Shown in pieces: positions 1 to 11,791 of a stretch of DNA of 64,000 bases (its first letter is position 1; every line of letters begins with the position of its first letter). The position numbers and the translations under genes were made by a program. Origin of the DNA: Puccinia triticina (Eukaryota; Basidiomycota; Pucciniomycetes; Pucciniales; Pucciniaceae); NCBI RefSeq assembly GCF_026914185.1, contig NC_070568.1:6717501-6781500 (forward strand), read 5' to 3'. The notes beneath the pieces were generated by a model. That model did not search any database, had not been told where the DNA came from, and worked only from the letters and a program-made list of their open reading frames with translations.

Positions 1-1996
1 CTTCTTCCTCTGGTAGGGTGGTCATTGGCGCCGCTACTTTAGCTTCTTTAGTTGCAATGTAGGTGGTTGAGGTATTCTTCCCCAAAAGACGTCCCTGCAA
101 CTTTGCTATGATCTGTTCTGTGTAAGAAGGTGATATTGCAGTGAGTTGCGCAAAAGTTGTAGGAATCTTAACATTGTCCAAGTCATGTATTAGAGCTTCC
201 TCTGGGGATTCCTTTGTGCTGATAGTCGGTATTCGTTCCCTACTCCAGACTTTCTCAGACGTCCTCCTAGGTAGTTCTTTTGGAGCAGGAGCTTCCTCCA
301 CGTCTTCTTGGTCAATATCCATAGTATCCTTCTCTGGTTCTTGAATCCTAACGCTTCGACGTCCCTTCTGTCCTTCAGATCTCGTAATAGCATGGTTCTT
401 CATAAAGTTATCTGCTCCTAACGACGGTGGGTCCCAATCTATGGTTTGCGCCGAAGACTTCATAAGCGGAGTATTCCCGTTCCCATTTCTTCGAGATTCT
501 GCCAAACTTCTGATGGCGTCCTGCATTTGAGGATTTGCTGATGAGGTGGCAACTACCGAGCAAATTGGCCTTGCAGGTATCCATGGTATGTGTTCCCCAT
601 TGGGTAAGAACCAATCTTTCCCCACTCGTTTCACCAATCCTTGTTCCTCGTCTTTCAGAAATTCTGGGCATCTTGCCGTAGCGTGCCCTTCTCTTTTGCA
701 GTAATAACAGACCATGGTTTTGTATAATGGTGTTGATGGTCGTGGCGCTTCTTGAGAAAATTCTTGTCTATCTGTGGCACCTTGTCGGTTGTGTGTTGTT
801 GGTAAGATACTCTGCATTTTCTGTTTCATTGCTGAAAATTCTTGCTGCATGTCTTGAATCCGTTGTTCCACTATCTTATTGTTTGGTGTTTCCTTTAACA
901 TCTGATCTTGTCGCTTCCCATCTCCTTTCTTTATGTCCAAGTCTTTCTGCATCGTACGGTTTGCTTCCGAGAAATTTGAGAGATTTGTGTATCCCTCGTC
1001 AACTCGCACTTCCGTTTCTGCCGCTATCAGTAAATCGTCCCATTTAGGAGCCTTGTTACTTCCATCCTTGGCTTTTGGTAGTTGATCCTTGGTGACTAGT
1101 GTACGTTTGATGCTTCGTTGACTCTCAATTGAAAAGGCGCTTAAGAATAATATTCCGGCGTCGTCGTTCTTGTTGATATGTTTGTTTTTTACCAGATAGG
1201 AGAGTACTAGCGTGAACTTTGATACATATAGCTTATAGTCCCGATAATTTGTGATACCCTCCTTTGCTTGTTGTTTTGCTACTTTCACAAGGTCGTCGAT
1301 TGTATACATGATTGTATTATCCAGGTCGCCCCATGCTTTCACCATTTCTGCTCGGAGTTTTGTCCAATCGTAAGCGTCGTATCCGTCCATTTCCTCAAGT
1401 TGACATTTTAACTCCTCCTTTTGTATAAATCTCAGGATCTGAGCCGCCTTATCGTGATTGGTGGCCCCGTATGCATTCGCTGTTCTTTCAAATCTGTTAA
1501 GGAACTTCATGAACTGAGTTCCTTCATAGTAAAGTCCCGAGTCCTTGATAATGACCGGCCTTGGTGGGTAGGAAGCCTCGTAATATGCTGACCCAGTTTG
1601 TTGATCTGGTTTTCGTGGTTCTGGTTGTAAAGGTTGTTGTTGTCCAGCCTGAGCCTGATTTCTTTTTGGTTGAAACTGAGGCTGGAACATTGGTTCTTGT
1701 CTGTTTTCCGTGTTGTGTATTCCATACCCAGATGGTTGTTGTTGTCGAGGTGTGGATTGTCTCGGTGGTATATTTTGATGTTGTGGGGTTTCATCTGAAT
1801 CTGATACGTCTTCTTCCATTTGGGTCCGGAACTTATTTTCTGGTCCTTTCCCTTTGTCCTTTCGAGGTGGTGGCGGTGGATTCTGGGTATCCTGGTTCCA
1901 AAGCGTTCCTGAAGTTCCGGCTAGTGGTCTGTTCCTGAACGGGGTCAAGGGTGCGAATCCATCTTCCAAATCTGGTATATTGAATGGTAAACTCAT
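1..1996 (-). CDS. LTR retrotransposon Gag, partial (runs off left edge)
   Basis: An open minus-strand frame begins at the ATG at 1996-1994 (MSLPFNIPDLEDGF) and stays open for 665 codons to the left edge, so the stop lies outside the window. Residues 1-180 are Pro/Gln-rich and disordered. Residues about 180-350 look like a retrotransposon capsid: short aromatic-rich helices, and no catalytic motif is visible. A CCHC zinc knuckle lies near residue 430, with spacing C-x2-C-x4-H-x4-C (CYYCKREGHATARC, near 715-675), the usual nucleic-acid-binding part of Gag that packages element RNA. An acidic region follows. The start is supported by a second copy of the same N-terminus at 28560 that also lies just inside an LTR. 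Protease and polymerase would lie to the left, so Ty3 or another superfamily cannot be decided here. No frameshift is seen, so this Gag may be functional. Confidence 0.85.
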   Translation of the reverse strand, partial: MSLPFNIPDLEDGFAPLTPFRNRPLAGTSGTLWNQDTQNPPPPPRKDKGKGPENKFRTQMEEDVSDSDETPQHQNIPPRQSTPRQQQPSGYGIHNTENRQEPMFQPQFQPKRNQAQAGQQQPLQPEPRKPDQQTGSAYYEASYPPRPVIIKDSGLYYEGTQFMKFLNRFERTANAYGATNHDKAAQILRFIQKEELKCQLEEMDGYDAYDWTKLRAEMVKAWGDLDNTIMYTIDDLVKVAKQQAKEGITNYRDYKLYVSKFTLVLSYLVKNKHINKNDDAGILFLSAFSIESQRSIKRTLVTKDQLPKAKDGSNKAPKWDDLLIAAETEVRVDEGYTNLSNFSEANRTMQKDLDIKKGDGKRQDQMLKETPNNKIVEQRIQDMQQEFSAMKQKMQSILPTTHNRQGATDRQEFSQEAPRPSTPLYKTMVCYYCKREGHATARCPEFLKDEEQGLVKRVGKDWFLPNGEHIPWIPARPICSVVATSSANPQMQDAIRSLAESRRNGNGNTPLMKSSAQTIDWDPPSLGADNFMKNHAITRSEGQKGRRSVRIQEPEKDTMDIDQEDVEEAPAPKELPRRTSEKVWSRERIPTISTKESPEEALIHDLDNVKIPTTFAQLTAISPSYTEQIIAKLQGRLLGKNTSTTYIATKEAKVAAPMTTLPEEE

Positions 1997-2053
1997 GTTG
2001 TTTTGTGTTGATTCCTAGTTTTTATAATATGTCGATCCTTGGCTAACTGTTAC

Positions 2054-2691
2054 TGTGCTCTGAAAAAGAAACAATAATATCTCTGGTCTCTGGTCTCTTT
2101 ACCAGGGCAATTTGGGGGTTCTCTTCTCAATACTTCAAAAAAAAAAATAACTTTTACCGTAATGGGAGTATTCTTCAAACAGTATCCTAATTATCCGAAT
2201 CCTTAGGTACTACACACCGTCGTTCAGTATATAATTGGCTGTTTCCTTTGAGTTGGCTCCAGAGTTTTCTTCTAACAGTATCTGATTATCCGGATCCTTT
2301 GGTACGACACACCGTCTTCCAGTATATAATCAGCCGCTTCCTTCGAAAAACTCCTTTCAGATCCAGTGGTTACACTTTCTCTTCAGAGGTTTGTAATCGG
2401 TCCCGTAGATGGTTCCTAAAATTGAACTAGTCGTCCAACAGAATAACTGAATATGCCGTTGAGTATTCTAGATTTGTTGATAAATTCGATTCCTTTTTCC
2501 GTCCAAAGTTGAAATCCTTCGACAAATGCTTCTGGTTTCGATTGAAATTGGTTATGCGTTTGTCGATCCACAAGATTATCCTATCACGTTGGGGACTCCC
2601 TTGTACGACTCAAAAGTGTTCCTGAGAACCTTTTGCTGAATGGAGAAGGGGATGATGGAGGTGCAAACTCTGCCCTTCTATACTATCAGAT

Positions 2692-2723
<32 letters not shown>

Positions 2724-3334
2724 TTAATGAAGTGATAGGGTTGGTTGGTTCAAGATGAGCTTGTTGATGACACTGAATAATTTGTTGTTTATTGTTAATG
2801 TAAGGGTTGTTATGTATGTAGGTTGTTAAGTATATATAAGGCTGTAACTGTAAATGTTGGGGTGACTGTGATTGGTGAGTAATGAACTAAGGAAAAGACC
2901 ACTGAGGGGGGGAAGAGAGCTCCTTATATAGACAAATGTGAGGGAATTTAGCTACAAGGAGGCCATGTATGAGGGATTTTAGCTGCAGGGAAACTGAATG
3001 AGTGACTATGATTGGTCAGAACATGAGGGATTTAATGTGGTACTTCTATGATGTCACCTGCAGCTGTCAGTTGTGAAGATCCACTAATTTAGAATGCATG
3101 TACATACTATGCAGTGTAGATGAGTATGTGTAGCTGTCCAGCAGCTAGGTTGTGTATGTAAACGTGAGGTTGTAATAGGAGGTGAGGTGTATATGTAGCT
3201 TGGAATGTAACTTCTAGTCCTGTCAAGTCCCGTCCTTGTGCCATAGTCCATGATTCCTGATGAATACTATGTAAATAAAAGAAAACAGAGAATTTTTTTA
3301 TTTTTGATGTAGTGGAACCTTTCCATCTACCACA
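2054..3334 (-). mobile_element. LTR of the gag element (family LTR-C, copy 1)
   Basis: Read on the minus strand, this block starts TGTGGTAGATGG at 3334 and ends CAGAGCACA at 2054, about 1.28 kb, directly upstream of the gag leader. A second copy is recognisable in two pieces (28617-28846 and 44076-45670), with the same order of motifs: the run around the duplicated 'gtatataat' segments near 2230-2330, the stretch near 2650-2700, and the terminal CTACCACA (plus strand). The plus-strand flank on the right is CCGC, inside a KDZ transposase gene. The left LTR and any target duplication are outside the window. The inner LTR boundary is inferred from a TG...CA end and could be off by some bases. 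Confidence 0.7.
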
Positions 3335-6287
3335 CCGCCTTATGCATTTTGGATTTGTTGCAAGCTCTGCTAGTCGGCCACGGACTGGCTTCTCTATTCC
3401 ACTCCTTCAGTTACATCATTCAATATGGCAAGCGGCCACGATTTCTATCTCAAGTTTTGTCAAGGCATTGTCTACCTTTCTCAAAAGCCGACACAGAGAA
3501 CTTCTTGTTGCACGCGGATCAACTAAAACACGAAATCTACAAGTACCATTCACCTATAGCGCCGATCTTTACTCGCGAATACTCATGCTGAAAGACCAGC
3601 TATTTCAAGAAGGATTACAAATGTCGAACCAACAGAAATGGGCATCCAAATGCCCTCGATGCTTTGGTCCAAACAAGAATGAAGTAAAAGCAGATCCTGA
3701 CGAACCCGATTTTATCATTGCAATGGACGGCAATTACCAACAACGTCATTATGCCCATGCAAGTAAGGACTCACCTACCAATGCACAGTACCCTCCAAGT
3801 TTCTTGCCACCTTCCGATGTCAATACTAGCGAGGCTCTCTGCGAAGCCACAGACACACATGTCACAGGGATCGAGGTGAATTGATCTGGCTGTTATACAC
3901 ATTGTTAATTTATGTTCTAATTTGCTTCTTATCCCCAACAGGATCCGTGTGCTCTAGCACATAAAGCAGCCAATGACACCCGTGGTGCCACTACTTGGCA
4001 GAAGTGTGATGACAGCGGACTATTTGGTGCAGCATGTCGACATGATGTCCCGTTGTTGTATGCTAATATATACCAATCAGGAGAAAAGTTGGCAATCACA
4101 TATTTTCTTTCATCTTTTAATCTTGCTGATGATAATTAAACTATCATTTATCATTTTGCGTGTAGATTGTATTATCCAATCTCAATTTTGGGGAGGATCA
4201 TGTCCCACTTCCCACAATTGAGGATTGGAGTTCTATATGACATTGGATGTCAGCTCGAAACACATATAAAGAAGGTAAGTTCATTTTTAATCATTCATTC
4301 TACACATGATCACACTAACTTACTCATATATTTGTCTTAGCGGGATTTCTTTTTGGACAGGCAAACTGACTTGATGTTTGGCACCTCAGTGTTTCACTCT
4401 TACGTACACGAGTGGTCATGCCAGGTGAAGTACAACCCCCGACTGAATAAGTCATGGGGGCTATCTGATGGGGAGGGGCTGGAAAGGTTATGGGCTTTCT
4501 TATCTCCACTAGTATCAATCTTGCGTGTTTCGTCTCGGTTCCATCGCCTTGTTGGAATTCACAGCCGCAGTCTTTATTATAATGTTGGACTCAATGAAAC
4601 TGCCGGTAAATTAGATGAAATTTTTGTGCCACTTCTCAGTCCAACACAACTTGATAACTGATCTAAGAAACCACCTATGCAGGAGAGTGGCTGTTATCCA
4701 AGCTGCACTCAGCAGCCCAGACTACTCAGGAAGCACGGACTGCCCTTGATGAATTGAACCAGTTTTCCAACCCCTATTTACCAACAGAAGGAAAGTACAC
4801 CAATGATTTCTTCCAGGAGCAATGGAACAATGAGCGCACCTACCATCTGGAAACCACACGATCATACCAAGAGAAACAAAAAAAAGAACTTGGATGGCTT
4901 CTGTGTTTAGAAGAGCAACTAGAACAAGAATGGTAAATGTTATTGATCCACTGTCATAATAATGTGGCAGTAACCAGCTGATCATACAATGCTTGCTTGA
5001 AACAGGAGTCGTGAAGGCTTGTCAGTGGCACAAGGGCTAGCACAAGCAAATGCGGTTTCTCGTATCACTGAGAATATATTGACACAGAGAGCAAAGGTTG
5101 GCGACCCAACCATGCTTCAAAATTTAACGGGTAAGTAATTCTACTTCTTGTACTTGAATTCTTTAATTGAGGCTGTGATTTCTTGATTTCAGTTCCTCAG
5201 CAGGATAAGCTTCTCCAGATCTGGTACCTAAAGACGGACCTCCGCCACAAGTTCCTGGCGTTGATCAAAGAAAAAAGACCTCTTGTACGTGTCTGTCGCC
5301 CGGGAGAGCAAACAACACTGGGTAAGTCCTTCAATGCTGATGATTATTCAGCCGTAGAATTGCAACCTAACAACTAAGGATGCCCCCCATCCCTAATTCA
5401 GGGACCAATGGGCAGCAAAAGTTGATTGAATCGGTTCGAAAACAAGCTCAGGCACTCCATAAGGTTTTAAACAAGTATAACAAACAAGTTCGCATGTTCA
5501 TTAATCTCTACCCCGATCGTGCGCACCCAAGGATACTTGAATACGATCAACTCTTGAATATTGAACCGGAGGATGCTTTTTGGAATGATGGTCTCTTTAC
5601 AAATCAAGACGAGCCTTGGGCTGTTGACAGTGTTACACAAAAAGGCATCCGCCACTTGGCAGCACTCAATCGTGGTGTTGAAGAACGACATCGCCTGGGA
5701 TGGGAGGTCCGCCGAGCTATGCGATGGGCACTTGCTCAACATGTTGAGCTATCAGATTTGATTGACAGGATGGCTACTTCCTTGGGCACCAACCATGAAT
5801 GGGATACAATTGCGGTTCACCCAATCCTTCACACCCAATCTTACGATCACTAACTTGCCCACGGAAAATCAGGGTAGCAAGATCTTTGTTGCAGTCCAAG
5901 CTTATTGAAGTATATTGTCTTCAAACTGCATGGAATAGAACATGCGTCACAGTTCTGAACAAAACTCCACAGCAATTTGGTGATGCTGAACTGTGGCAGG
6001 AATGGATGGAACAAGTGGAGAAAATCAAAACATCGCCCCTTTCAATTATTCCAGGCAATATCATTACCAACAATACTACTGCCGAAGAACCCAATTTGCG
6101 ACCAGTTTTGGATAGAGATGAGGATAATCACCAGGCGGGTCATATTGATGGGGATGAAAGAGATGAGGATGATATTGACGATGAACGATACATACAAGAC
6201 ATATCTCAAATAGTCAATGAGACTATGATTGAGCAACTTGCTAATGATACTTTAGATCTAGATGGTACTGAGGATATGAATTTATGA
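3335..6287 (+). CDS. KDZ-family transposase, 5' end cut by LTR insertion
   Basis: Transposase of the Kyakuja-Dileera-Zisupton class of DNA transposons. Nine exons fit in one frame: to 3875, 3942-4087, 4166-4274, 4341-4605, 4683-4932, 5006-5130, 5193-5321, 5402-5814 and 5895-6287, all with GT-AG introns. Visible family blocks in order: CPRCFG followed by an acidic IIAMDGNYQQRHY block; a cysteine block ending KCDDSGLFGAACRHD; GVLYDIGCQLETHI; VFHSYVHEWSCQ; and WGLSD-GEG-LERLW. These are characteristic of KDZ core domains, whose acidic residues are thought to form the RNase H-like active site. The C-terminal 130 residues are acidic. The N-terminal cysteine cluster usual for the family is missing because an LTR abuts the gene at 3334; the rest may lie beyond the left LTR, outside the window. 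No internal stop is needed, so the break is probably recent. The reading from 3312 to 3334 is LTR sequence. Confidence 0.9.
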
Positions 6288-6544
6288 TTTTTTTTTCTTA
6301 CCAATAATTCCTCCATTGATGACAAGGGAAATATGTTAAATTGTTTTGACAACAGGAAATTAATGCAGTGAGAGATCCAAAATTTCTAAAGTTTTGTGCA
6401 TGACTTCAAATTTGTAAGTATTTCAACATGAATTTGTACTAGTAATTTATTTGAATTCAATCTGCTATTCTGCTTCACTTGAATTAAAAAATGACTCCAA
6501 ATTTAAGTTACAATGTGAGGAAGATTGCTAGTGTAATAATCCTC

Positions 6545-7700
6545 TGTTGTATGTTGGTTTGGATTTATGCAGCATGGCAGAGTGATTAAAACATATGGAT
6601 TGATTATTCTAATCATTTTTGAATAAATATTCACTGCTTTGTAATCACCCTGATATTTTGAAGCACTCTAAACTAACACAGGTTGATTCCAATAATGTTT
6701 AATATTTCTCACACTATGATAGATAGTTTGGAATGATAGATCATAGTAGATTCATTTAAAATAATGTATTATTTATCCATAACATATGGGAAAAATTAAT
6801 CCGTGCTTTTGAATTACTCTGCCATGTTGCATAACTCCAAACTAACATAGAGTCATTCTAATCATTGTTTCTCTTTCTTGCAATGGCCCTATGTTGGTTT
6901 GGAGTGATGCACAATAGCAGAGACATTCCAAATCTATTATTATTTATTCATAAACAGATTTGGAATGATGCTGCATGACAGAGTGATTGAAAACTATGGA
7001 TTAATTATTATAAGATTTTGGGAATAAATATTCACTTCTTAGGACTATTTTGAAGCACTCCAAACTAACACAGGTTCATTCCAATAATGATTACTATTTT
7101 ACATACTGTGATAGTTTGGAGTGATACAACATAGCCATGTCATTTCAAATAACAGATTATTCATCCATAACACATACAAACAATTAATCCATGCTTTTGA
7201 ATTGCTCTGCCATGTTGAACTTTCTTGCAATGGTCCAATTGGTTTGGAGTGATGCAACATAGCAGAGACGTCACAAAGCTATTATTATTCATTCATAACC
7301 AATTTGAATAATTAATCCATGCTTTGGAATCATCCAGCCATGTTGCATCAGTCCAAAATAACATAGGACCATGGCAAGAAAGAGTGACAATTATTAGAAT
7401 GTGCCTATATTAGTATGGAGTGATGCAACATAGCATGACCATTCCAAATTTTATTAATTACTCAAGTTGATTATGAATATAAATAAACCCTATTGCTCTG
7501 CTATGTTACATTATTGCAAACTAATAAAGAGTCATCCTAATAATTGTCACTATTTTTTGCAATGGTCCTATGTTAGTTTGGAGTGATGCAACATGGCAGG
7601 ATGATTCCGAGTCATGGATTAATTATTCAAATTTTTTATGAATAAATAATACCTGCTTTGGAATGGCTCTACTATGCTATGTCACTCCAAATTGACTCAG
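6545..7700. repeat. AT-rich array of inverted-repeat units behind the KDZ gene
   Basis: A motif close to GTTTGGAGTGATGCAACATA plus GCAGAG recurs at least six times at roughly 100-200 bp spacing, in both orientations; inverse copies read CTCTGCCATGTTGCAT plus ACTCCAAACTAACATAG. Adjacent copies face each other, so the RNA could form serial long hairpins. Position just 3' of a transposase gene suggests subterminal repeats of the KDZ element, but no terminal inverted repeat or target duplication was found. No coding potential seen. Confidence 0.6.
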
Positions 7701-8625
7701 AGTTTAATAATTGTTACTCTTCCTTGCATTTTTAGAACCTTCCTTGAATTTTCCAAGAATCTTGAGAAATTGAGCTGCTTTGTAAAGCCAAAGGCTCAAA
7801 AAACAGTTTAAGAAAACTAGTATTCAGTTAAAATATATACAATTCCTTCAAGAGGTAAAAAATTGGAGTCCTTCAAGAAGTAACTGGTCCCTGAAGATTT
7901 TAAAGCCTGTCTCAAGTAATTATGAGCATTCCATTCAGAAGATTGATAAAAACACAGGGGTAAGAAAAAATGTCTTGGATGGGAATTGAACACTTGACCT
8001 AGGGAATCGCTATATGTATTGGCAAAAGCTGATCAACTCCAACAGTGGTAGCATGGGTGGTTGGTTAGGTGACTCATGCTTCCTTGCTATACACAATACA
8101 CAATCTTGTCTAGACTCTGCCTGGTGCATGGGAATCTGGAGATGTGAGATAGTTCTCCTGAGCTCATCAGGTGGATAGTGCTCGCTTTTTACCCTCCTAC
8201 CCAATTTTTCGCTATGTGACATGTCAAGTTAAACATTCGGATAGGTTAAGCAGTGTGAAGATGCCACTTTGATTCCAGTAGTTCCAATGGACTGTTAAAT
8301 TCTCACTTTCACTTTTGAGCCGAACTGCTTATACATTCCATCAACAGAAAAGTATTTGATTATTGGAATGGTAGATCATATGATAGGCATGATTCAGATA
8401 CTATATAGAGACAGAGGAGCATAAAAATGGAAGTTTGAGATATCTAGATAGAGTTGCAGAATCTGGTTTCGAACAGAGGATTTAAAAAAGAAAATTGTGT
8501 TAGAAGGTGATCAAAGAAATGAAAAGTTGTGTATGCACAGGAGACAGCAGTTGCTATTCAACCCATTGCTGCCTGTTCTAATTAGAATCATAACTCCTCT
8601 TGATCGATCGATTGATATCTTAAAT
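7701..8625. other. Non-coding, no clear feature
   Basis: AT-rich spacer between the inverted-repeat array and the stop of the minus-strand HMG-like gene. Short open frames on both strands show no family motif. The part next to 8625 probably holds the 3' untranslated region of that gene. Confidence 0.4.
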
Positions 8626-10473
8626 TTAGTTGTTGTTATCATCGTCATCCTCCTCCTCCTCATCCTCATCATCATCATCATCATCATCATCATAATCATG
8701 CTCTTCAACATCCTGATCCCCACCGCTTTGGCCTGTGCCCCCGGAGCCATTGCGGGCTGCATTTTGATCTCCGGCCGAGGTCCTTGGAGCGATCGATGAA
8801 ATCTGGGAGATTGGGTTTGTGATTGGTCGAAGGTTGATCAGTCCGTTCTGGATATCGAGCAGAACCATGGATGCATGTTTTTTCTTCAGTTTCTTGCTGC
8901 TTTGGCGTAACCATTGGATTTCTGATAAAGCGCCAGGAGAGAGTTCCAATCGGAACTTTGCATCACGAAGCTGCTTGTCATTATCAGCCCAAGGCCAAGC
9001 TGTCAACACATTTGAGGTCTGGCGAGCTACAACAAAATGATCTTAGTCGTATCACTTTATTAATGGTCTCGTTTAGTACAGCGGCCGAACATACCAATCA
9101 GAGAACTGAGCTCTTCGATCACCTGTTTACGCAGGAATACTAAATTCTTCTCTGTAAATAAAAGGCAGGTTAACATTGGATGTGAATCAAAAGCAATGGC
9201 ACTCAACTCACTAAATTTCCCTGGAAGTTTATCAGCTACAGCGATCTCTCCAATAGAGTTCCCTGTCACCAATCCCTGAAGTCGCGCGGAGTACTCGTTC
9301 CCATCCACACGGCTCATAAGTTGATTCGACTCAAATGCACCCGGAGTGCAGCGTGACATTCGAAAGCAGTGTTCCGAGAGGTGCTTTGAGACGGCAAAGA
9401 AGACAATCTCACAGCAGCAGGTCTTTGCTATGTTTCGGGCCTGTCAAAGGTGATCCCATGGGTTAGGGTGTGATGTACAGAAGACATTTGTAGTGCCATC
9501 AGGAAGGATTGACTTACTTCTTTGGCCCAGCGGTTCATGACCGTATCAACTTGATTTTTGCGCACTAAGTTGGAGACAGTGCCCCTGGTTCCTAAAGGGT
9601 TGGGGCCAGTCGCAGCATCATCTTCTGCATCACTCATGTCATCAAGTGCAAGCTCCTCCTCGGTGAGATCTTCAGGGCCACGCGGTTGACGTCCTATTAT
9701 CCCATCACCTGATTCATCGTCTTCATCCAAGTCATCGTCATCTGGTTTCTGCACAAGAGCCGCCATCTCCTCGGGAGACAAGTTGTGATAGGCCTCAGAC
9801 AAGCGTTTCATTACTTCTTTGTTCCTAACACCTTGTCCGCCTACCATCGAAGAGAGGTGTTAGCAGGATAAAAGAAAAAGTACATGATCAAGCCAGTTAG
9901 GACTTACATGTCTGAAAAATCTTCCGAGCTTTATCTGTTTTCAGGAATCGGTTCCACCGATTAATTTCTCGTATGGCCATCCGGCGTCCCCTGTCAAAGA
10001 AAAGATGAAGTAAGCAAGTGGATTGAGTGGTTCAAGGCATAGGTTGCAACTGACAACAAAGAGTTAACCATTGAAATCGACACCTGGCGCTCAATAGCCT
10101 TGATGATCATCGCCTGCTCCTGCTCTAGAAAAAACTGCATGAAAAATTGTTCGTCGGCTGAAGACATGGAGCCCTTGGAGTTGTCTTGTGCCACTTTGCG
10201 CAGCTCGACCGTCTTCATCTTCATGAGTTCTTCATAAGGTACAGGGTAGGAAGGCTCGCCTGTGTCATCGGGTTCCCTTCGTCGTTTCTTACTAGACCTT
10301 TTGGGGACCGGCTTGACAACCCCGGCAAGTGGTGGGTCAGGTCTTGGGGCTGGGTTGGAAGAGACTTGATTGGAAACTTCGATTTCAGGGGCTGGATTGG
10401 AAACTGTGGCTTGCTTTGAGGAAGGCCTTTTCGGCTTGGTGGCAGTTTTTTGTTTGGTACGACTAGGGGCCAT
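8626..10473 (-). CDS. Nuclear protein with HMG-box-like segment, 494 aa
   Basis: Six exons join in frame: 10473-10082, 9990-9908, 9840-9518, 9440-9212, 9151-9095 and 9026-8626, giving 494 residues. The first donor is less certain (an alternative two bases away breaks the frame). Residues 1-90 are Lys/Pro/Ser-rich with a basic nuclear-localisation stretch KRSSKKRRR. Residues about 100-185 run through INRWNRFLKTDKARKIF and EVMKRLSEAYHNLSPEEM, a pattern like an HMG box (aromatic W/F pair, then a LSPEE helix), which suggests DNA binding. An acidic D/E segment follows, then a region of unknown fold, then a Gly-rich tail ending in a long Asp/Glu run encoded by GAT repeats (8626-8700). It is the nearest gene downstream of the KDZ transposase, on the opposite strand; HMG-type accessory genes near KDZ elements are plausible, but the link is inference. 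I do not recognise the full-length family. Confidence 0.65.
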
Positions 10474-11791
10474 GGTGTGAAAGCAACTGGCATTGGATGT
10501 TGGAGAGAAGTCCGAAGATAGAAGAAATGCAGTCCGGCCAGGGTTGAAGTTAGCAAGATTAAGACCAAATGAAAAGCATTGAAAGAAAATAAGACTGACC
10601 TGGTAAGGAACACTGGTTTTCTAAGTGAGTCACGGTTAGATGGATGTTGAAGGCGAAGAGCTGAGGTTCAAAGAGCAGTTATGAGGTATGAAGGGTGGCA
10701 CTGGTGGGAATTTATGGAGGGTTGACAATGCGTAGCCGCAAACTGACACCTTGCATCTGTTTAGGTTTCAGCCCACATCCGGCTGAGCTGCCTGCCAAGA
10801 GCGCTCTGTGGCGGGCTGCATGAGCTGGAGCACGCTTGGTCAACTGCTAACTTGCGCAGGGTAATTTTATGTTAATAACAGATCTGCTGCGTGCACAGCT
10901 GCCAGGTTGAGTTCCGAGTGAGGTGAACTTGGACAACATGTAAATTGGGTGGGGATGTAATGGAAGCGCGTGGAATTGGAGGGAATCGAAATTTGACTAC
11001 TAGATCAGGTATATGCACGAGTCTACGCAGCTATCTAGTAGTCAGTATCCAGGGTTTTGGGGAGAAATGGAGTCCCCACATCCCATGATGCCACCCCCTC
11101 CAACTTGAGGAGAGAAAGTGGGCTTTTCCATCATCCTCACTGATTTTTTTCTAGCATTAGAGGTCACTGCAATGTGATGAATATTGTTTTCTGCCAAGAT
11201 TCAGACATCACACTGCCTCGTTGGCTATGATTGGAGAAGATGTGCGGCCACCCAGAGAGATGTTCTAGGTCCTTCTGGAGCCAATGATTTGCAGAGTTGA
11301 TATTGATGTTCTTTTGTGTGAAAAGAATAAGGACAGAACTCACAAACTGGGAAAGAAAAAGAAACCTATTGAATGGAAAGATGAAGAAGGGGTGGTTTTT
11401 GATGTGATACCAAAGAGATCAGGAGAGGTGAATGCTTGTTTCACCATCAACAAAAAGAACAAACAGCAGAACTTCGATCATCTGCAAGTTTGGAGAGAGG
11501 TACAGTTTGAACGATAACATCACGTTTGTGGTGGACTGGTGGGCACGGTGTCCAAAGACTCTCTGGATCAGCATCTTGCTATCCATGAATTCATTTACTT
11601 TGGATTAGCAATCAAACGACACAATCAAATTAAATTCAATCACCAGAAATAATCAAAACCACACAAGTTAAAACTATAAACATGTCCTGCATGAAATATC
11701 TCGAAATAAAATAAGTGTCTATATACACCTTTCTTGAACTTTTTTTTTCCACAAAAATAAAGCATTACTTAGTTTATGATGATACTTTTAA
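10474..11791. other. Intergenic, promoter side of HMG-like gene
   Basis: 1.3 kb between the start of the HMG-like gene and the stop of flippase copy 1. The 10474-10620 part should hold the 5' leader of the minus-strand gene. A 77-codon frame at 11284-11517 is Lys-rich with no recognisable motif and I do not call it a gene. No repeat or RNA gene seen. Confidence 0.4.

Noticed and set aside
7975..8060. Possible tRNA with a B-box-like GTTCAATTCC on the minus strand
   Set aside because: No acceptor pairing or D arm could be built.
8497..8799. 100-residue plus-strand ORF with Ile-rich stretch
   Set aside because: Antisense of the GAT-repeat-encoded acidic tail of the HMG-like gene.
11284..11517. 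77-residue Lys-rich ORF
   Set aside because: No homologous pattern, no introns or neighbours supporting it; insufficient evidence.
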